39,378 nucleotides of DNA from Nocardioidaceae bacterium (lineage in GTDB: Bacteria > Actinomycetota > Actinomycetes > Propionibacteriales > Nocardioidaceae), in assembly GCA_025927955.1 (NCBI GenBank), contig JAICKK010000011.1, positions 1 to 39,378 on the forward strand, read 5' to 3'. Position 1 is the first letter of the stretch. The number at the start of each line of letters is the position of its first letter. Below the pieces are notes generated by a model, which worked only from the letters and a program-made list of their open reading frames with translations, made no database searches and had not been told where the DNA came from. This document shows, piece after piece, positions 27,515-34,451 of this stretch. The position numbers were made by a program, and so were the translations under genes.

Positions 27515-27535
27515 GCCCTGGGTCGTCCCCAGGGC
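27515..27535 (+). promoter_or_regulatory. 5' leader hairpin of the acyl-CoA synthetase gene
   Basis: GCCCTGGG (27515-27522) and CCCAGGGC (27528-27535) form a perfect 8-bp stem with a 5-nt loop. It lies between the putative -10 and the ribosome binding site, or it terminates the MOSC transcript. It has no T-run. Confidence 0.5.
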
Positions 27536-27556
27536 GGGCCCGAGAGCAGGAGAGCG

Positions 27557-29389
27557 ATGTCGAGCAGCCCCGTCGTCACGGCCGACCTGAGCCTCATCGA
27601 GCACCGGCCGCCCAGCGTCGGGCGGCAGTTCCTGGACCGCGTGGCCGCCACTCCCCAGCGGGAGGCCTTCCGGCATCCGCGTGGGGAGGCGTGGGAGTCG
27701 GTCACCTGGCGCGAGGCCGCCGACCGGGTCACCCGGATCGCGGCGGGTCTCGTGGCGCTCGGCATCGAGCCGGAGCAGCGGGTCGCCATCGCCTCGAGCA
27801 CCCGCTACGAGTGGATCCTCGCGGACCTCGCGGTGATGTGCGCGGGCGCGGCGACCACCACGGTGTACCCGTCCACGAACCCGGAGGACGTGAACTTCAT
27901 CCTGGCCGACTCCGAGTCGCGCGTGGCGTTCGCCGAGGACGACACCCAGGTCGCCAAGCTCACCGAGCACCGTGACGACCTGCCGCACCTGCGGAAGGTC
28001 GTCACCTTCGACGGGACCCCGGACGACCCGTGGGTCATCGGCCTGGCGGACCTCGAGCGGAGGGGGGAGGAGCTGCTCGCCCGGCAGCCGGGAGTCGTCG
28101 AGGAGCGTGTGGACGGCACCGGCCCCGACGACCTCGCCACGCTGATCTACACCTCGGGCACCACCGGACGGCCCAAGGGCGTGCGGCTGCGGCACAGCTC
28201 GTGGACCTACGAGGGCGCCGCCATCGCGGCCCTGCACATCCTCGACGAGTCCGACCTGCAGTTCCTGTGGCTGCCGATGGCCCACTCGTTCGGCAAGGTG
28301 CTGCTCTCCACCCAGCTCGCCTGCGGCTTCGCCACCGCCGTCGACGGGCGCGTGGACAGGATCATCGACAACCTCGCGGTGGTCAGGCCGACGTTCATGG
28401 GCGCCGCACCGCGCATCTTCGAGAAGGCGCACAGCCGGATCGTCACCATGCAGGCCGCCGAGGGGGGCATCAAGGAGAGGCTGTTCCTCCAGGCCTTCAA
28501 GGTCGGGCTGGAGAAGGACCGGCTCGAGCGCGAGGGCAGGCCGGTGCCGTTCCTGCTCGCCAAGCAGCACGCCGTCTACGACAAGCTGGTCTTCTCCCGC
28601 ATCCGGGAGCGCTTCGGGGGGCGCATCCGCTTCTTCATCTCCGGTGCGGCCGCCCTCAACCGCGAGATCGCCGAGTGGTTCCACGCCGCCGGGATCCTGG
28701 TCCTGGAAGGCTACGGGCTGACCGAGACCTCGGCCGGCACGTTCGTGAACCACCCCGGGGACAACCGCTTCGGCACCGTGGGGCCCGTGATGCCCGGCAG
28801 CGAGGTGAGGATCGCCGGGGACGGCGAGGTGCTGGTCAGGGGACCCGGGGTGATGGAGGGCTACCACCGTCAGCCCGAGCAGACCGCCGAGGTCCTCACC
28901 GCCGACGGCTGGCTGCACACCGGGGACATCGGGCGGCTCGACGCCGACGGCTACCTCACGATCACCGACCGCAAGAAGGACCTGTTCAAGACCTCCGGCG
29001 GCAAGTACATCGCGCCCTCGGCCATCGAGTCGCAGTTCAAGGCCATCTGCCCCTACGCCAGCCAGCTCGTCGTCCACGGCAACGAGCGGAGCTACTGCGT
29101 CGCGCTGGTCACCTTGGACCCCGAGGCCATGCAGGAGTGGGCCACGCAGAACGGCATGGCCGGCAGGTCCTACGCCGAGGTGGTCACCTCGCCCCAGGTC
29201 CACGACATGGTCGCGGGGTACGTCGACACGCTCAACGCCCGGCTGAACCGGTGGGAGTCGATCAAGCGGTGGGCCGTGCTCGACCACGACCTCACCGTGG
29301 AGTCGGGGGAGCTGACGCCGTCGCTCAAGGTCAAGCGCAAGGTCGTCGCGGAGGCCTACCGGGACGAGATCGAGCGGCTCTACGCCTGA
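27557..29389 (+). CDS. Long-chain acyl-CoA synthetase (FadD15-like)
   Basis: The 610-residue AMP-forming synthetase activates fatty acids to acyl-CoA through an acyl-adenylate. The P-loop A3 motif is YTSGTTGRPKG (198-208). The A5 motif is EGYGLTETSAGTFVNHP, and TADGWLHTGDIGRLDADGYLTITDRKKDLFKTSGGKYIAPSAIE holds the hinge and the C-terminal Lys region. The N-terminal RHPRGEAWESVTWREAADRVTRIAAGL and the long FLQAFKVGLEKDRLEREGRPVPF insertion are typical of the FadD15/plant-LACS-like branch. Acidic ends and lack of a signal indicate a cytosolic or membrane-peripheral enzyme. GCAGGAGAG precedes ATG 27557. HemW follows 45 bp downstream but appears to have its own promoter. Confidence 0.93.
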   Translation: MSSSPVVTADLSLIEHRPPSVGRQFLDRVAATPQREAFRHPRGEAWESVTWREAADRVTRIAAGLVALGIEPEQRVAIASSTRYEWILADLAVMCAGAATTTVYPSTNPEDVNFILADSESRVAFAEDDTQVAKLTEHRDDLPHLRKVVTFDGTPDDPWVIGLADLERRGEELLARQPGVVEERVDGTGPDDLATLIYTSGTTGRPKGVRLRHSSWTYEGAAIAALHILDESDLQFLWLPMAHSFGKVLLSTQLACGFATAVDGRVDRIIDNLAVVRPTFMGAAPRIFEKAHSRIVTMQAAEGGIKERLFLQAFKVGLEKDRLEREGRPVPFLLAKQHAVYDKLVFSRIRERFGGRIRFFISGAAALNREIAEWFHAAGILVLEGYGLTETSAGTFVNHPGDNRFGTVGPVMPGSEVRIAGDGEVLVRGPGVMEGYHRQPEQTAEVLTADGWLHTGDIGRLDADGYLTITDRKKDLFKTSGGKYIAPSAIESQFKAICPYASQLVVHGNERSYCVALVTLDPEAMQEWATQNGMAGRSYAEVVTSPQVHDMVAGYVDTLNARLNRWESIKRWAVLDHDLTVESGELTPSLKVKRKVVAEAYRDEIERLYA

Positions 29390-29422
29390 GGCGGCACGAG
29401 GGTCCGGTGCCCGGCCGCGTGG

Positions 29423-29428
29423 CAGCAT
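29423..29428 (+). promoter_or_regulatory. -10-like element of hemW (leaderless)
   Basis: CAGCAT is followed by 6 nt and GTG 29435. No ribosome binding site precedes the start. The APH(6)-type gene shows almost the same arrangement (CAGGAT, GGCCGGT, GTG). Confidence 0.4.
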
Positions 29429-29434
29429 GGCCGG

Positions 29435-30670
29435 GTGCCGTCCGTCCTGCCCGAGGGGGAGCCCGCGCCCGCCGACGGGTCGCTGCCTGCGACCGCCCTC
29501 GAAGGGGTCGGGAAGCGACCGTTCGGGTTCTACGTCCACGTGCCGTTCTGCACGGTGCGCTGCGGCTACTGCGACTTCAACACCTACACCGCCACCGACC
29601 TCGGCGACGGCCCCGGCGCCTCCCGAGACACGTACGTCGACGCGGCGATCGCCGAGGTCCGGCAGGCGCGCCGCGTGCTCGGGGACGTGGACGTCCCGGT
29701 GCACACGGTGTTCTTCGGTGGCGGTACCCCGACGCTGCTGCCGGCCTCGGACCTGACCCGGCTCGTCGAGGCCATCGACGCCGAGTTCGGCCTGGTCGAG
29801 GGGGTCGAGGTCACCACCGAGTCCAACCCCGACAGCGTCGACGCCGCTGCCCTGGCCCGGCTCCGCGACGGCGGGGTCAACCGGATCTCGTTCGGCATGC
29901 AGTCCTCGGTGCCCCACGTGCTGCGCGTGCTCGACCGCACCCATGACCCCGAGCGCGTCCCCCGGGTGGTGCAGTGGGCGCGCGAGGCGGGCTTCGAGCA
30001 GGTCAGCCTCGACCTGATCTACGGGACCCCGGGGGAGAGCCTCGCCGACTGGTCGGCCTCGCTCGGGGCCGCGCTCGCGTGCGGACCCGACCACCTCTCG
30101 GCGTACTCCCTCATCGTCGAGGAGGGCACCGCGCTGGGGCGGCGGGTCCGGCGCGGCGAGGTGCCCGGTGGTCGCGGGCCCGACGACGACGACCTGGCCG
30201 ACAAGTACCTGCTCGCCGACGAGACGCTGCAGCGAGCGGGGCTGGGCTGGTACGAGGTCTCGAACTGGGCGCGCACTCCCCGGGCGGCCTGCCACCACAA
30301 CCTGCTCTACTGGACGGGAGCGGACTGGTGGGGCGTCGGTCCCGGAGCGCACTCCCACGTGGGCGGCGTGCGCTGGTGGAACGTCAAGCACCCGGCGGCC
30401 TACGCCGGGCGCCTGCACCGCGACACCAGCCCGGCGCACGGCCGCGAGGTGCTCGCGGAGGAGACCCGCCGCGTCGAGCGGGTGCTGCTCGAGACCCGGC
30501 TGCGCCAGGGGCTGCCCGTCGAGGTGCTCCACGCCGCCGGCTCCGAGGCGCTCCCGGGCCTGGTCCGGCGCGGCCTGGTCGACGCCGGTCCGTTGGCGGC
30601 CGACCGCGTCGTGCTGAGCGTCACCGGGCGCCTGCTCGCCGACGCCGTCGTCCGCGAGTTGCTCGACTGA
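29435..30670 (+). CDS. hemW: Radical SAM heme chaperone HemW
   Basis: The 411-residue protein has the radical SAM cluster motif CTVRCGYCDFNTY (Cys39, Cys43, Cys46), then VFFGGGTPTLLPA, VTTESNPDSVD and RISFGMQSS, the SAM-binding and glycyl-like motifs of the HemN/HemW superfamily. The YEVSNWAR motif (YEISNYAK in E. coli HemW) followed by CHHNLLYW is also HemW-type. The true oxygen-independent coproporphyrinogen oxidase HemN has CxxxCxxCxC, which is missing, so HemW, a heme-trafficking protein, is the better call. It sits in the conserved lepA-hemW-hrcA order, with hrcA now about 3.8 kb away because of the repeat array and four inserted genes. Confidence 0.93.
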   Translation: MPSVLPEGEPAPADGSLPATALEGVGKRPFGFYVHVPFCTVRCGYCDFNTYTATDLGDGPGASRDTYVDAAIAEVRQARRVLGDVDVPVHTVFFGGGTPTLLPASDLTRLVEAIDAEFGLVEGVEVTTESNPDSVDAAALARLRDGGVNRISFGMQSSVPHVLRVLDRTHDPERVPRVVQWAREAGFEQVSLDLIYGTPGESLADWSASLGAALACGPDHLSAYSLIVEEGTALGRRVRRGEVPGGRGPDDDDLADKYLLADETLQRAGLGWYEVSNWARTPRAACHHNLLYWTGADWWGVGPGAHSHVGGVRWWNVKHPAAYAGRLHRDTSPAHGREVLAEETRRVERVLLETRLRQGLPVEVLHAAGSEALPGLVRRGLVDAGPLAADRVVLSVTGRLLADAVVRELLD

Positions 30671-30816
30671 GCCTCGACATGCCTCTCGCTGGTCGAGGTG
30701 CGAGCCTGCGAGCCTCGAGACCTGGTCACGTTGGCGGGGAGGGTGACCCCGCGCTGGTCGAGGTGCGAGCCCTGCGAGCCTCGAGACCTGGTCACGTTGG
30801 CGGGGAGGGTGACCCG

Positions 30817-30921
30817 CGCTGGTTGAGGTGCGAGCCTGCGAGCCTCGAAACCTGGTCACGTTCGCGGGGACCTGGCCATGGTATCGTGGCCTCGGCTAGC
30901 GCCTCGGCACCTCAACCAGCG
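30817..30921. repeat. 105-bp palindromic element, copy 1
   Basis: The outer arms are CGCTGGTTGAGGTGC and GCACCTCAACCAGCG, perfect complements of 15 bp. Inside, GCGAGCC...GAGCC faces GGCCTCGGCTAGCGC and CGAAACC faces GGTATCG (one mismatch; the other copies have GGTTTCG). Confidence 0.9.
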
Positions 30922-31013
30922 TGGTCAGGTTCGCGGGGAGGGTGACCCGCGCTGGTCGAGGTGCGAGCCTGCGAGCCTCGAGACCTGGTCACGTTCGCGG
31001 GGAGGGTGACCCG

Positions 31014-31118
31014 CGCTGGTCGAGGTGCGAGCCTGCGAGCCTCGAAACCTGGTCACGTTGGCGGGGACCTGGCCATGGTTTCGTGGCCTCGGCTAGCGCC
31101 TCGGCACCTCAACCAGCG
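31014..31118. repeat. 105-bp palindromic element, copy 2
   Basis: Same length and layout as copy 1. The left arm is CGCTGGTCGAGGTGC against GCACCTCAACCAGCG, so one outer pair is C-A rather than T-A. The inner CGAAACC/GGTTTCG is perfect. Confidence 0.9.
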
Positions 31119-31146
31119 TCGTCAGGTTCGCGGGGAGGGTGACCTG

Positions 31147-31251
31147 CGCTGGTTGAGGTGCGAGCCTGCGAGCCTCGAAACCTGGTCACGTTCGCGGGGA
31201 CCTGGCCATGGTTTCGTGGCCTCGGCTAGCGCCTCGGCACCTCAACCAGCG
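31147..31251. repeat. 105-bp palindromic element, copy 3
   Basis: The outer arms are the perfect 15-bp CGCTGGTTGAGGTGC/GCACCTCAACCAGCG and the inner arms the perfect CGAAACC/GGTTTCG. It begins exactly 133 bp after copy 2, with a 28-bp linker nearly identical to that following copy 1. Confidence 0.9.
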
Positions 31252-31353
31252 TCGTCAGGTTCGCGGGGACCTGGCCATGGTTTCGTGGCCTCGGCTAGCG
31301 CGCGGCTGGCGCCTCCGCACCTCGACCGGCGTGGGAGCGGGGCGAGCGCAAGG

Positions 31354-32202
31354 TCAGCCGGTGACGAAGTCGATGAGCTCCTCCACCCGGCCCAGCAGGC
31401 TCGGCTCCAGGTCGCCGTAGTCGCGTACGCCCCCGAGGATGTGCTTCCACGCGCGGGCGATGTCGGCCTGGTCGCGGTGCGGCCAGCCCAGCGACTGGCA
31501 CACGCCCTTCTTCCACTCCACGCTGCGGGGGATGGTCGGCCAGGCCGCCATGCCCAGGCGCCCGGGCTTGACCGCCTGCCAGATGTCGACGAACGGGTGG
31601 CCGACGACGAGCACGTGCCTGCCGGCCGGGCTCTTCGCGACCGACTGCGCGATGCGGCTCTCCTTGGAGCCCGGCACCAGGTGGTCGACCAGCACGCCGA
31701 CGCGCCGCTCCGGCCCGGGCCGGAAGTCGCGCAGGTGCGCGGGGAGGTCGTCGACGCCCTCGAGGTACTCCACGACCACGCCCTCCAGGCGCAGGTCGTC
31801 GCCCCACACCTTCTCCACGAGCTCGGCGTCGTGGCGGCCCTCGACGAAGATCCGGCTGGCCCTGGCCACCCGCGCCTTGGTGCCGGGCACCGCCACCGAG
31901 CCCGACGCCGTACGCGTGGGGGCGGCCGGGCCGGAGCGGGCGGGGGGCAGAAGGACCACCGGCACGCCCTCGAGGAGGAAGCCGGGGCCGAGGGGGAAGG
32001 TCCGGCGCGTGCCGCGGCGGTCCTCCAGGGTCACGGTGCCGAGGTCGCGCTCGACGGCCACGATCTCGCCGCACCAGTCGGTGGTGACCTCCTCGACGAC
32101 GAGCCCCTTGTCCGCGTCGATCTCGACGGCCCGGCCCCGCCGGGGGACGCGCCAGTCGGTGTTGAGCACATCGGAGCCGTACCGGTCGGGGAACGCGGGC
32201 AT
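31354..32202 (-). CDS. DUF3097 family protein with a Toprim-like motif pair
   Basis: The 282-residue protein belongs to a family confined, as far as I know, to actinobacteria and usually found near hemW and hrcA. The N-terminal 80 residues look like a small beta domain. In the middle RIFVEGRHDAELVEKVWGDDL (118-138) followed by GVVVEYLEGVDDLP and VGVLVDHLVPGSKESRIAQ (168-186) resembles the E...D.D layout of Toprim domains such as RNase M5 (Glu121, Asp173). The C-terminal third has VLVVGHPFVDIWQAVKPGRLGMAAWPTIPRSVEWKKGVCQSLGW. A nucleic-acid function is inferred only from that motif. ATG 32202 is preceded after 6 nt by TAGCGT, a leaderless arrangement. Confidence 0.85.
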   Translation of the reverse strand: MPAFPDRYGSDVLNTDWRVPRRGRAVEIDADKGLVVEEVTTDWCGEIVAVERDLGTVTLEDRRGTRRTFPLGPGFLLEGVPVVLLPPARSGPAAPTRTASGSVAVPGTKARVARASRIFVEGRHDAELVEKVWGDDLRLEGVVVEYLEGVDDLPAHLRDFRPGPERRVGVLVDHLVPGSKESRIAQSVAKSPAGRHVLVVGHPFVDIWQAVKPGRLGMAAWPTIPRSVEWKKGVCQSLGWPHRDQADIARAWKHILGGVRDYGDLEPSLLGRVEELIDFVTG

Positions 32203-32208
32203 CCCGGC

Positions 32209-32214
32209 ACGCTA
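32209..32214 (-). promoter_or_regulatory. -10 element of the DUF3097 gene (leaderless)
   Basis: TAGCGT on the minus strand, then 6 nt, then ATG 32202. Confidence 0.55.
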
Positions 32215-32254
32215 GCCGGGGCCCGGACGTTCTTCGAGAAGGCGCTCCGAGGTC

Positions 32255-32292
32255 TTGCGGGTGGCGTAATAGCGATATATCGTCGACCTATC
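32255..32292 (+). promoter_or_regulatory. PadR promoter and overlapping palindromic operator
   Basis: TTGCGG (32255-32260) and TATCGT (32278-32283) are separated by 17 nt, a good -35/-10 pair. CGATATATCG (32273-32282) is a perfect 10-bp palindrome overlapping the -10. A half-site TATCG recurs at 32289-32293. AT-rich palindromes of this kind are typical PadR targets, so the regulator encoded 56 bp downstream probably represses itself. Confidence 0.6.
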
Positions 32293-32348
32293 GCAGAAGG
32301 TCGCCGACAGTCGTCGGCGGTTCGTGTCGCCCGGTTGGAGGCAGGAGA

Positions 32349-33068
32349 ATGGACAACGAAGGCAGCCCGTGGGACCAGCCGTGGAGCTCCCGGCGTGCGC
32401 GCGGGCCACGAGGCGGTCACGGGGCCGGTCACGGGGGCCACGCGGGTGGTCCCTGGGGGAGGTCGTGGACGGGGGGCCCGCCGCCGTGGGTGCAGGGCCT
32501 CATCGACATGGCGCAAGGCGGCGGCCGACCGGACTTCGGTCGCGGCCACCAGGGGCCGCGCGGCCCGAGGGCCCGTCGCGGTGACGTCCGCGCCGCGATC
32601 CTCGACGTGCTCGCGGTGGAGCCGATGAACGGCTACCAGATCATCCAGCAGATCGCCGAGCGCAGCGGCGGTGCGTGGAAGCCGAGCCCGGGCTCGGTGT
32701 ACCCGACCGTCCAGCAGCTCGAGGACGAGGGGCTCGTCGAGGGCGTGGAGGGCCAGGGGCGTCGGCTGCTGCGGCTCTCCGACGAGGGCCGCCGGTACGT
32801 CGAGGAGCATCCCGACGAGCTGGCCGCGACCTGGCGGCCCTTCGACCAGCCGGCCGCGGAGGAGGGCCCCAGCGACCTCAAGCCGGTCATCGGCCAGGTG
32901 ATGGGCGCGGTCTGGCAGGTCGTGGTCTCCGGCACCCGGCAGCAGCGCGCGGAGGCGGCCGAGATCCTCGCGGACACCCGCCGCAGGCTCTACGGGATCC
33001 TCGCCGAGGGTGACGGCGACGAGACCGAGGACGACACGGAGGACGGGAGCGAGGAGGTGTCCTCATGA
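32349..33068 (+). CDS. PadR-family transcriptional regulator
   Basis: The 239-residue protein has a disordered Gly/Arg/His-rich N-terminus (1-75, e.g. RGPRGGHGAGHGGHAGGPWG). A PadR winged helix follows (RRGDVRAAILDVLAVEPMNGYQIIQQIAERSGGAWKPSPGSVYPTVQQLEDEGLVEGVEGQGRRLLRLSDEGRRYVEEH, about 76-155), then a C-terminal dimerisation helix region and a very acidic tail (EGDGDETEDDTEDGSEEVSS). It regulates transcription in response to an unknown signal. GGCAGGAG lies a few bases before ATG 32349. The stop overlaps the DUF1707 start (ATGA), so the two are translated together. Confidence 0.92.
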   Translation: MDNEGSPWDQPWSSRRARGPRGGHGAGHGGHAGGPWGRSWTGGPPPWVQGLIDMAQGGGRPDFGRGHQGPRGPRARRGDVRAAILDVLAVEPMNGYQIIQQIAERSGGAWKPSPGSVYPTVQQLEDEGLVEGVEGQGRRLLRLSDEGRRYVEEHPDELAATWRPFDQPAAEEGPSDLKPVIGQVMGAVWQVVVSGTRQQRAEAAEILADTRRRLYGILAEGDGDETEDDTEDGSEEVSS

Positions 33069-33544
33069 GCCCCCAGGGCGGTCCCGAGCTCCGGATCGGC
33101 GACGCCGAGCGGGAGGCCGCGGTCACCGCGCTCGGCGAGCACTTCGCCGCCGGCCGGCTGACCAAGGAGGAGTACGACGAGCGCGCCGGCCTGGCGTGGG
33201 CGGCCCGGACCGCCTCGGCCCTGTGGCCGCTGTTCGCCGACCTGCCCCGGCCGCGGAGCCCCCGCCCGGACGCGGCAGCCGACGGGGCGCGGCACGCGGG
33301 TCCCGGTGACCGGCCCGGTGGCCGGTCCGGTGGCTGGTCCGGCCACGGGGGCCGGCTGCGCGCCGCAGTGCTCCCGGTGTTCCTGGTCCTGGTCGGCCTG
33401 ACCGTGCTCACGCACCCGCCGGTCATCCTGCTGGCCCTGCTGATCCTCCTCGTCTGGGCGAAGCTCGGACGGCACCGGGCGCGCCACTGGCACCATCACG
33501 CCGGCTACCACCCGTACGACGACCGCGACTGGCGCCGGCGCTAG
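33065..33544 (+). CDS. DUF1707 domain protein with C-terminal membrane segment
   Basis: The 159-residue protein begins with the DUF1707 domain (LRIGDAEREAAVTALGEHFAAGRLTKEEYDERAGLAWAARTASALWPLFADLP, about 9-61). It continues with a Gly-rich linker, a hydrophobic stretch (AAVLPVFLVLVGLTVLTHPPVILLALLILLVWA, about 99-133) and a His/Arg-rich end (HRARHWHHHAGYHPYDDRDWRRR). Such proteins are common in actinobacteria and often paired with PadR regulators; their role is unknown. The ATGA overlap with the PadR gene shows co-translation. The His-rich tail could bind metal, but that is only a compositional remark. Confidence 0.88.
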   Translation: MSPQGGPELRIGDAEREAAVTALGEHFAAGRLTKEEYDERAGLAWAARTASALWPLFADLPRPRSPRPDAAADGARHAGPGDRPGGRSGGWSGHGGRLRAAVLPVFLVLVGLTVLTHPPVILLALLILLVWAKLGRHRARHWHHHAGYHPYDDRDWRRR

Positions 33545-33552
33545 GGCGCCGG

Positions 33553-34365
33553 TCACACGATCGGCAGGCGGCGCCCGGAGCGGGGAAGCTGCCGGTAGCC
33601 GCGGCCGACCGCACGCCCCAGGTGCTCGGTAGGGAACGGCCACCGCGCGCTCGCGAGCGCCCGGTCCACCGGCACGCCGCGCGAGGCGAGGTCGCGGACG
33701 GTCTCGGCGACCGTCCCGACCTTGCCGCGCTGCTCGTCGACGAAGGCGCGGTCGACCGCGGCCCCGTGCCCGGGCACCACGACGCTCCGCTCGCCGAGCA
33801 GGCTCAGCAGCAGGTCCAGCGTCGCCGGCCACTCGAGGAGGAAGCAGTCGTCGCCGAAGCCCGGGACGCCCTCGCCCGGGCCGTTCCGCACGGGGCCCGC
33901 GACGAGGTCGCCGACCAGGACGACGTCGGTGTCGGGCACCCGCGCCACCGCGTCCCCCGCCGTGTGGCCGCGGCCCAGGTGAAGCAGCTCCACCTGCCGG
34001 TCGCCGAGGTCCACCACGCGCGCGGACGAGAACGCCTCGGTCGGGGAGAGGGTCCGAGCCGCGTCGTGGGCCACGATCCGCGGCCCGCCGTACGCCTGGG
34101 AGACGACGCTGTTGCCGGACGTGTGCCCGGCGTGCTCGTGGGTGTTGAAGATCGCCACCACCTCCCCCGCACCGAGGGAGCGGACGTGCTCCACCACGCT
34201 CGACGCCGCACGCCCGGAGGAGCTGGTGTCCACCATCAGCAGGCCGGACGCGCCGCCGACCAGCCCGACGTTGACGTGCCCGGGCGCGGGGCGGGCGACC
34301 CAGCAGCGGTCCGCGACCTCCACGAAGCCGGAGCCGGGCTCGTCGACGGACGCAGTGTCGGGCAT
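33553..34365 (-). CDS. MBL-fold metallo-hydrolase with altered zinc motif
   Basis: The 270-residue protein has the metallo-beta-lactamase fold: [33 protein letters not shown] (74-85), [23 protein letters not shown] and [12 protein letters not shown]. The core motif is HEHAGH (76-81), whereas the family norm is HxHxDH. The Zn2-site Asp is Gly80. Later metal ligands (His in GRGHTAGD, Asp in VGDLV, His in PGHGA) are present, so a single-metal enzyme or a changed activity is possible. ATG 34365 is preferred because TATGGT lies 6 nt before it. It diverges from hrcA with overlapping promoter regions. Confidence 0.85.
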   Translation of the reverse strand: MPDTASVDEPGSGFVEVADRCWVARPAPGHVNVGLVGGASGLLMVDTSSSGRAASSVVEHVRSLGAGEVVAIFNTHEHAGHTSGNSVVSQAYGGPRIVAHDAARTLSPTEAFSSARVVDLGDRQVELLHLGRGHTAGDAVARVPDTDVVLVGDLVAGPVRNGPGEGVPGFGDDCFLLEWPATLDLLLSLLGERSVVVPGHGAAVDRAFVDEQRGKVGTVAETVRDLASRGVPVDRALASARWPFPTEHLGRAVGRGYRQLPRSGRRLPIV

Positions 34366-34371
34366 GGCCCG

Positions 34372-34377
34372 ACCATA
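34372..34377 (-). promoter_or_regulatory. -10 element of the MBL gene (leaderless)
   Basis: TATGGT on the minus strand, 6 nt, then ATG 34365. It lies 18 bp from CIRCE, so HrcA bound there might also affect this promoter. Confidence 0.5.
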
Positions 34378-34389
34378 GGGCCTTGCTTG

Positions 34390-34395
34390 TAGACT
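34390..34395 (+). promoter_or_regulatory. -10 element of the hrcA operon
   Basis: TAGACT abuts and overlaps by one base the left arm of CIRCE, the expected arrangement for a promoter blocked by HrcA. Confidence 0.5.
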
Positions 34396-34421
34396 TGGCA
34401 CTCGGATCGAGCGAGTGCCAG
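34395..34421. promoter_or_regulatory. CIRCE operator
   Basis: TTGGCACTC, a 9-nt spacer (GGATCGAGC) and GAGTGCCAG match the CIRCE consensus TTAGCACTC-N9-GAGTGCTAA; arms are complementary in 8 of 9 pairs. HrcA binds CIRCE and represses heat-shock genes until released, so the operon controls its own repressor. Confidence 0.95.
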
Positions 34422-34451
34422 AGCGACATGAGCGGGGAGAGGGAGGCGAGG

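Larger units (their letters stand above)
30687..31331. repeat. Array of two related repeat units (A x6, B x4), gene-free
   Basis: The 683 bp between hemW and the DUF3097 gene are almost entirely repeats. Unit A (54 bp) begins CGCTGGTYGAGGTGCGAGC and ends GTTSGCGGGGA. Unit B (51 bp) begins CCTGGCCATGG and ends GGCACCTCAACCAGCG. A occurs at 30687, 30752, 30817, 30950, 31014 and 31147. B occurs at 30871, 31068, 31201 and, with an 11-bp insertion, 31270. Where A is followed directly by B, a 105-bp near-palindrome forms, because the end of B is the reverse complement of the start of A. The A-only copies are 64-65 bp apart and the A+B copies have a 133-bp period. Short ORFs read through the array but only translate the repeat. 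Confidence 0.95.

Noticed and set aside
27485-30859. Very long minus-strand open frame (over 1,100 codons) opposite the acyl-CoA synthetase and hemW
   Set aside because: It is the antisense frame of two well-identified genes. Its translation is low-complexity His/Val/Arg/Gly/Asp-rich with no domain, as expected where GC-rich codons leave few stops.
30687-31331. CRISPR array
   Set aside because: The recurring units are too long and almost contiguous; there are no unique spacers of constant length and no cas genes. The linkers themselves are repeated.
30921-31420. Short plus-strand ORFs rich in repeats such as GASLRASRPGHV
   Set aside because: They merely translate the palindromic repeat array; no ribosome binding site, and indels between copies shift the frame.
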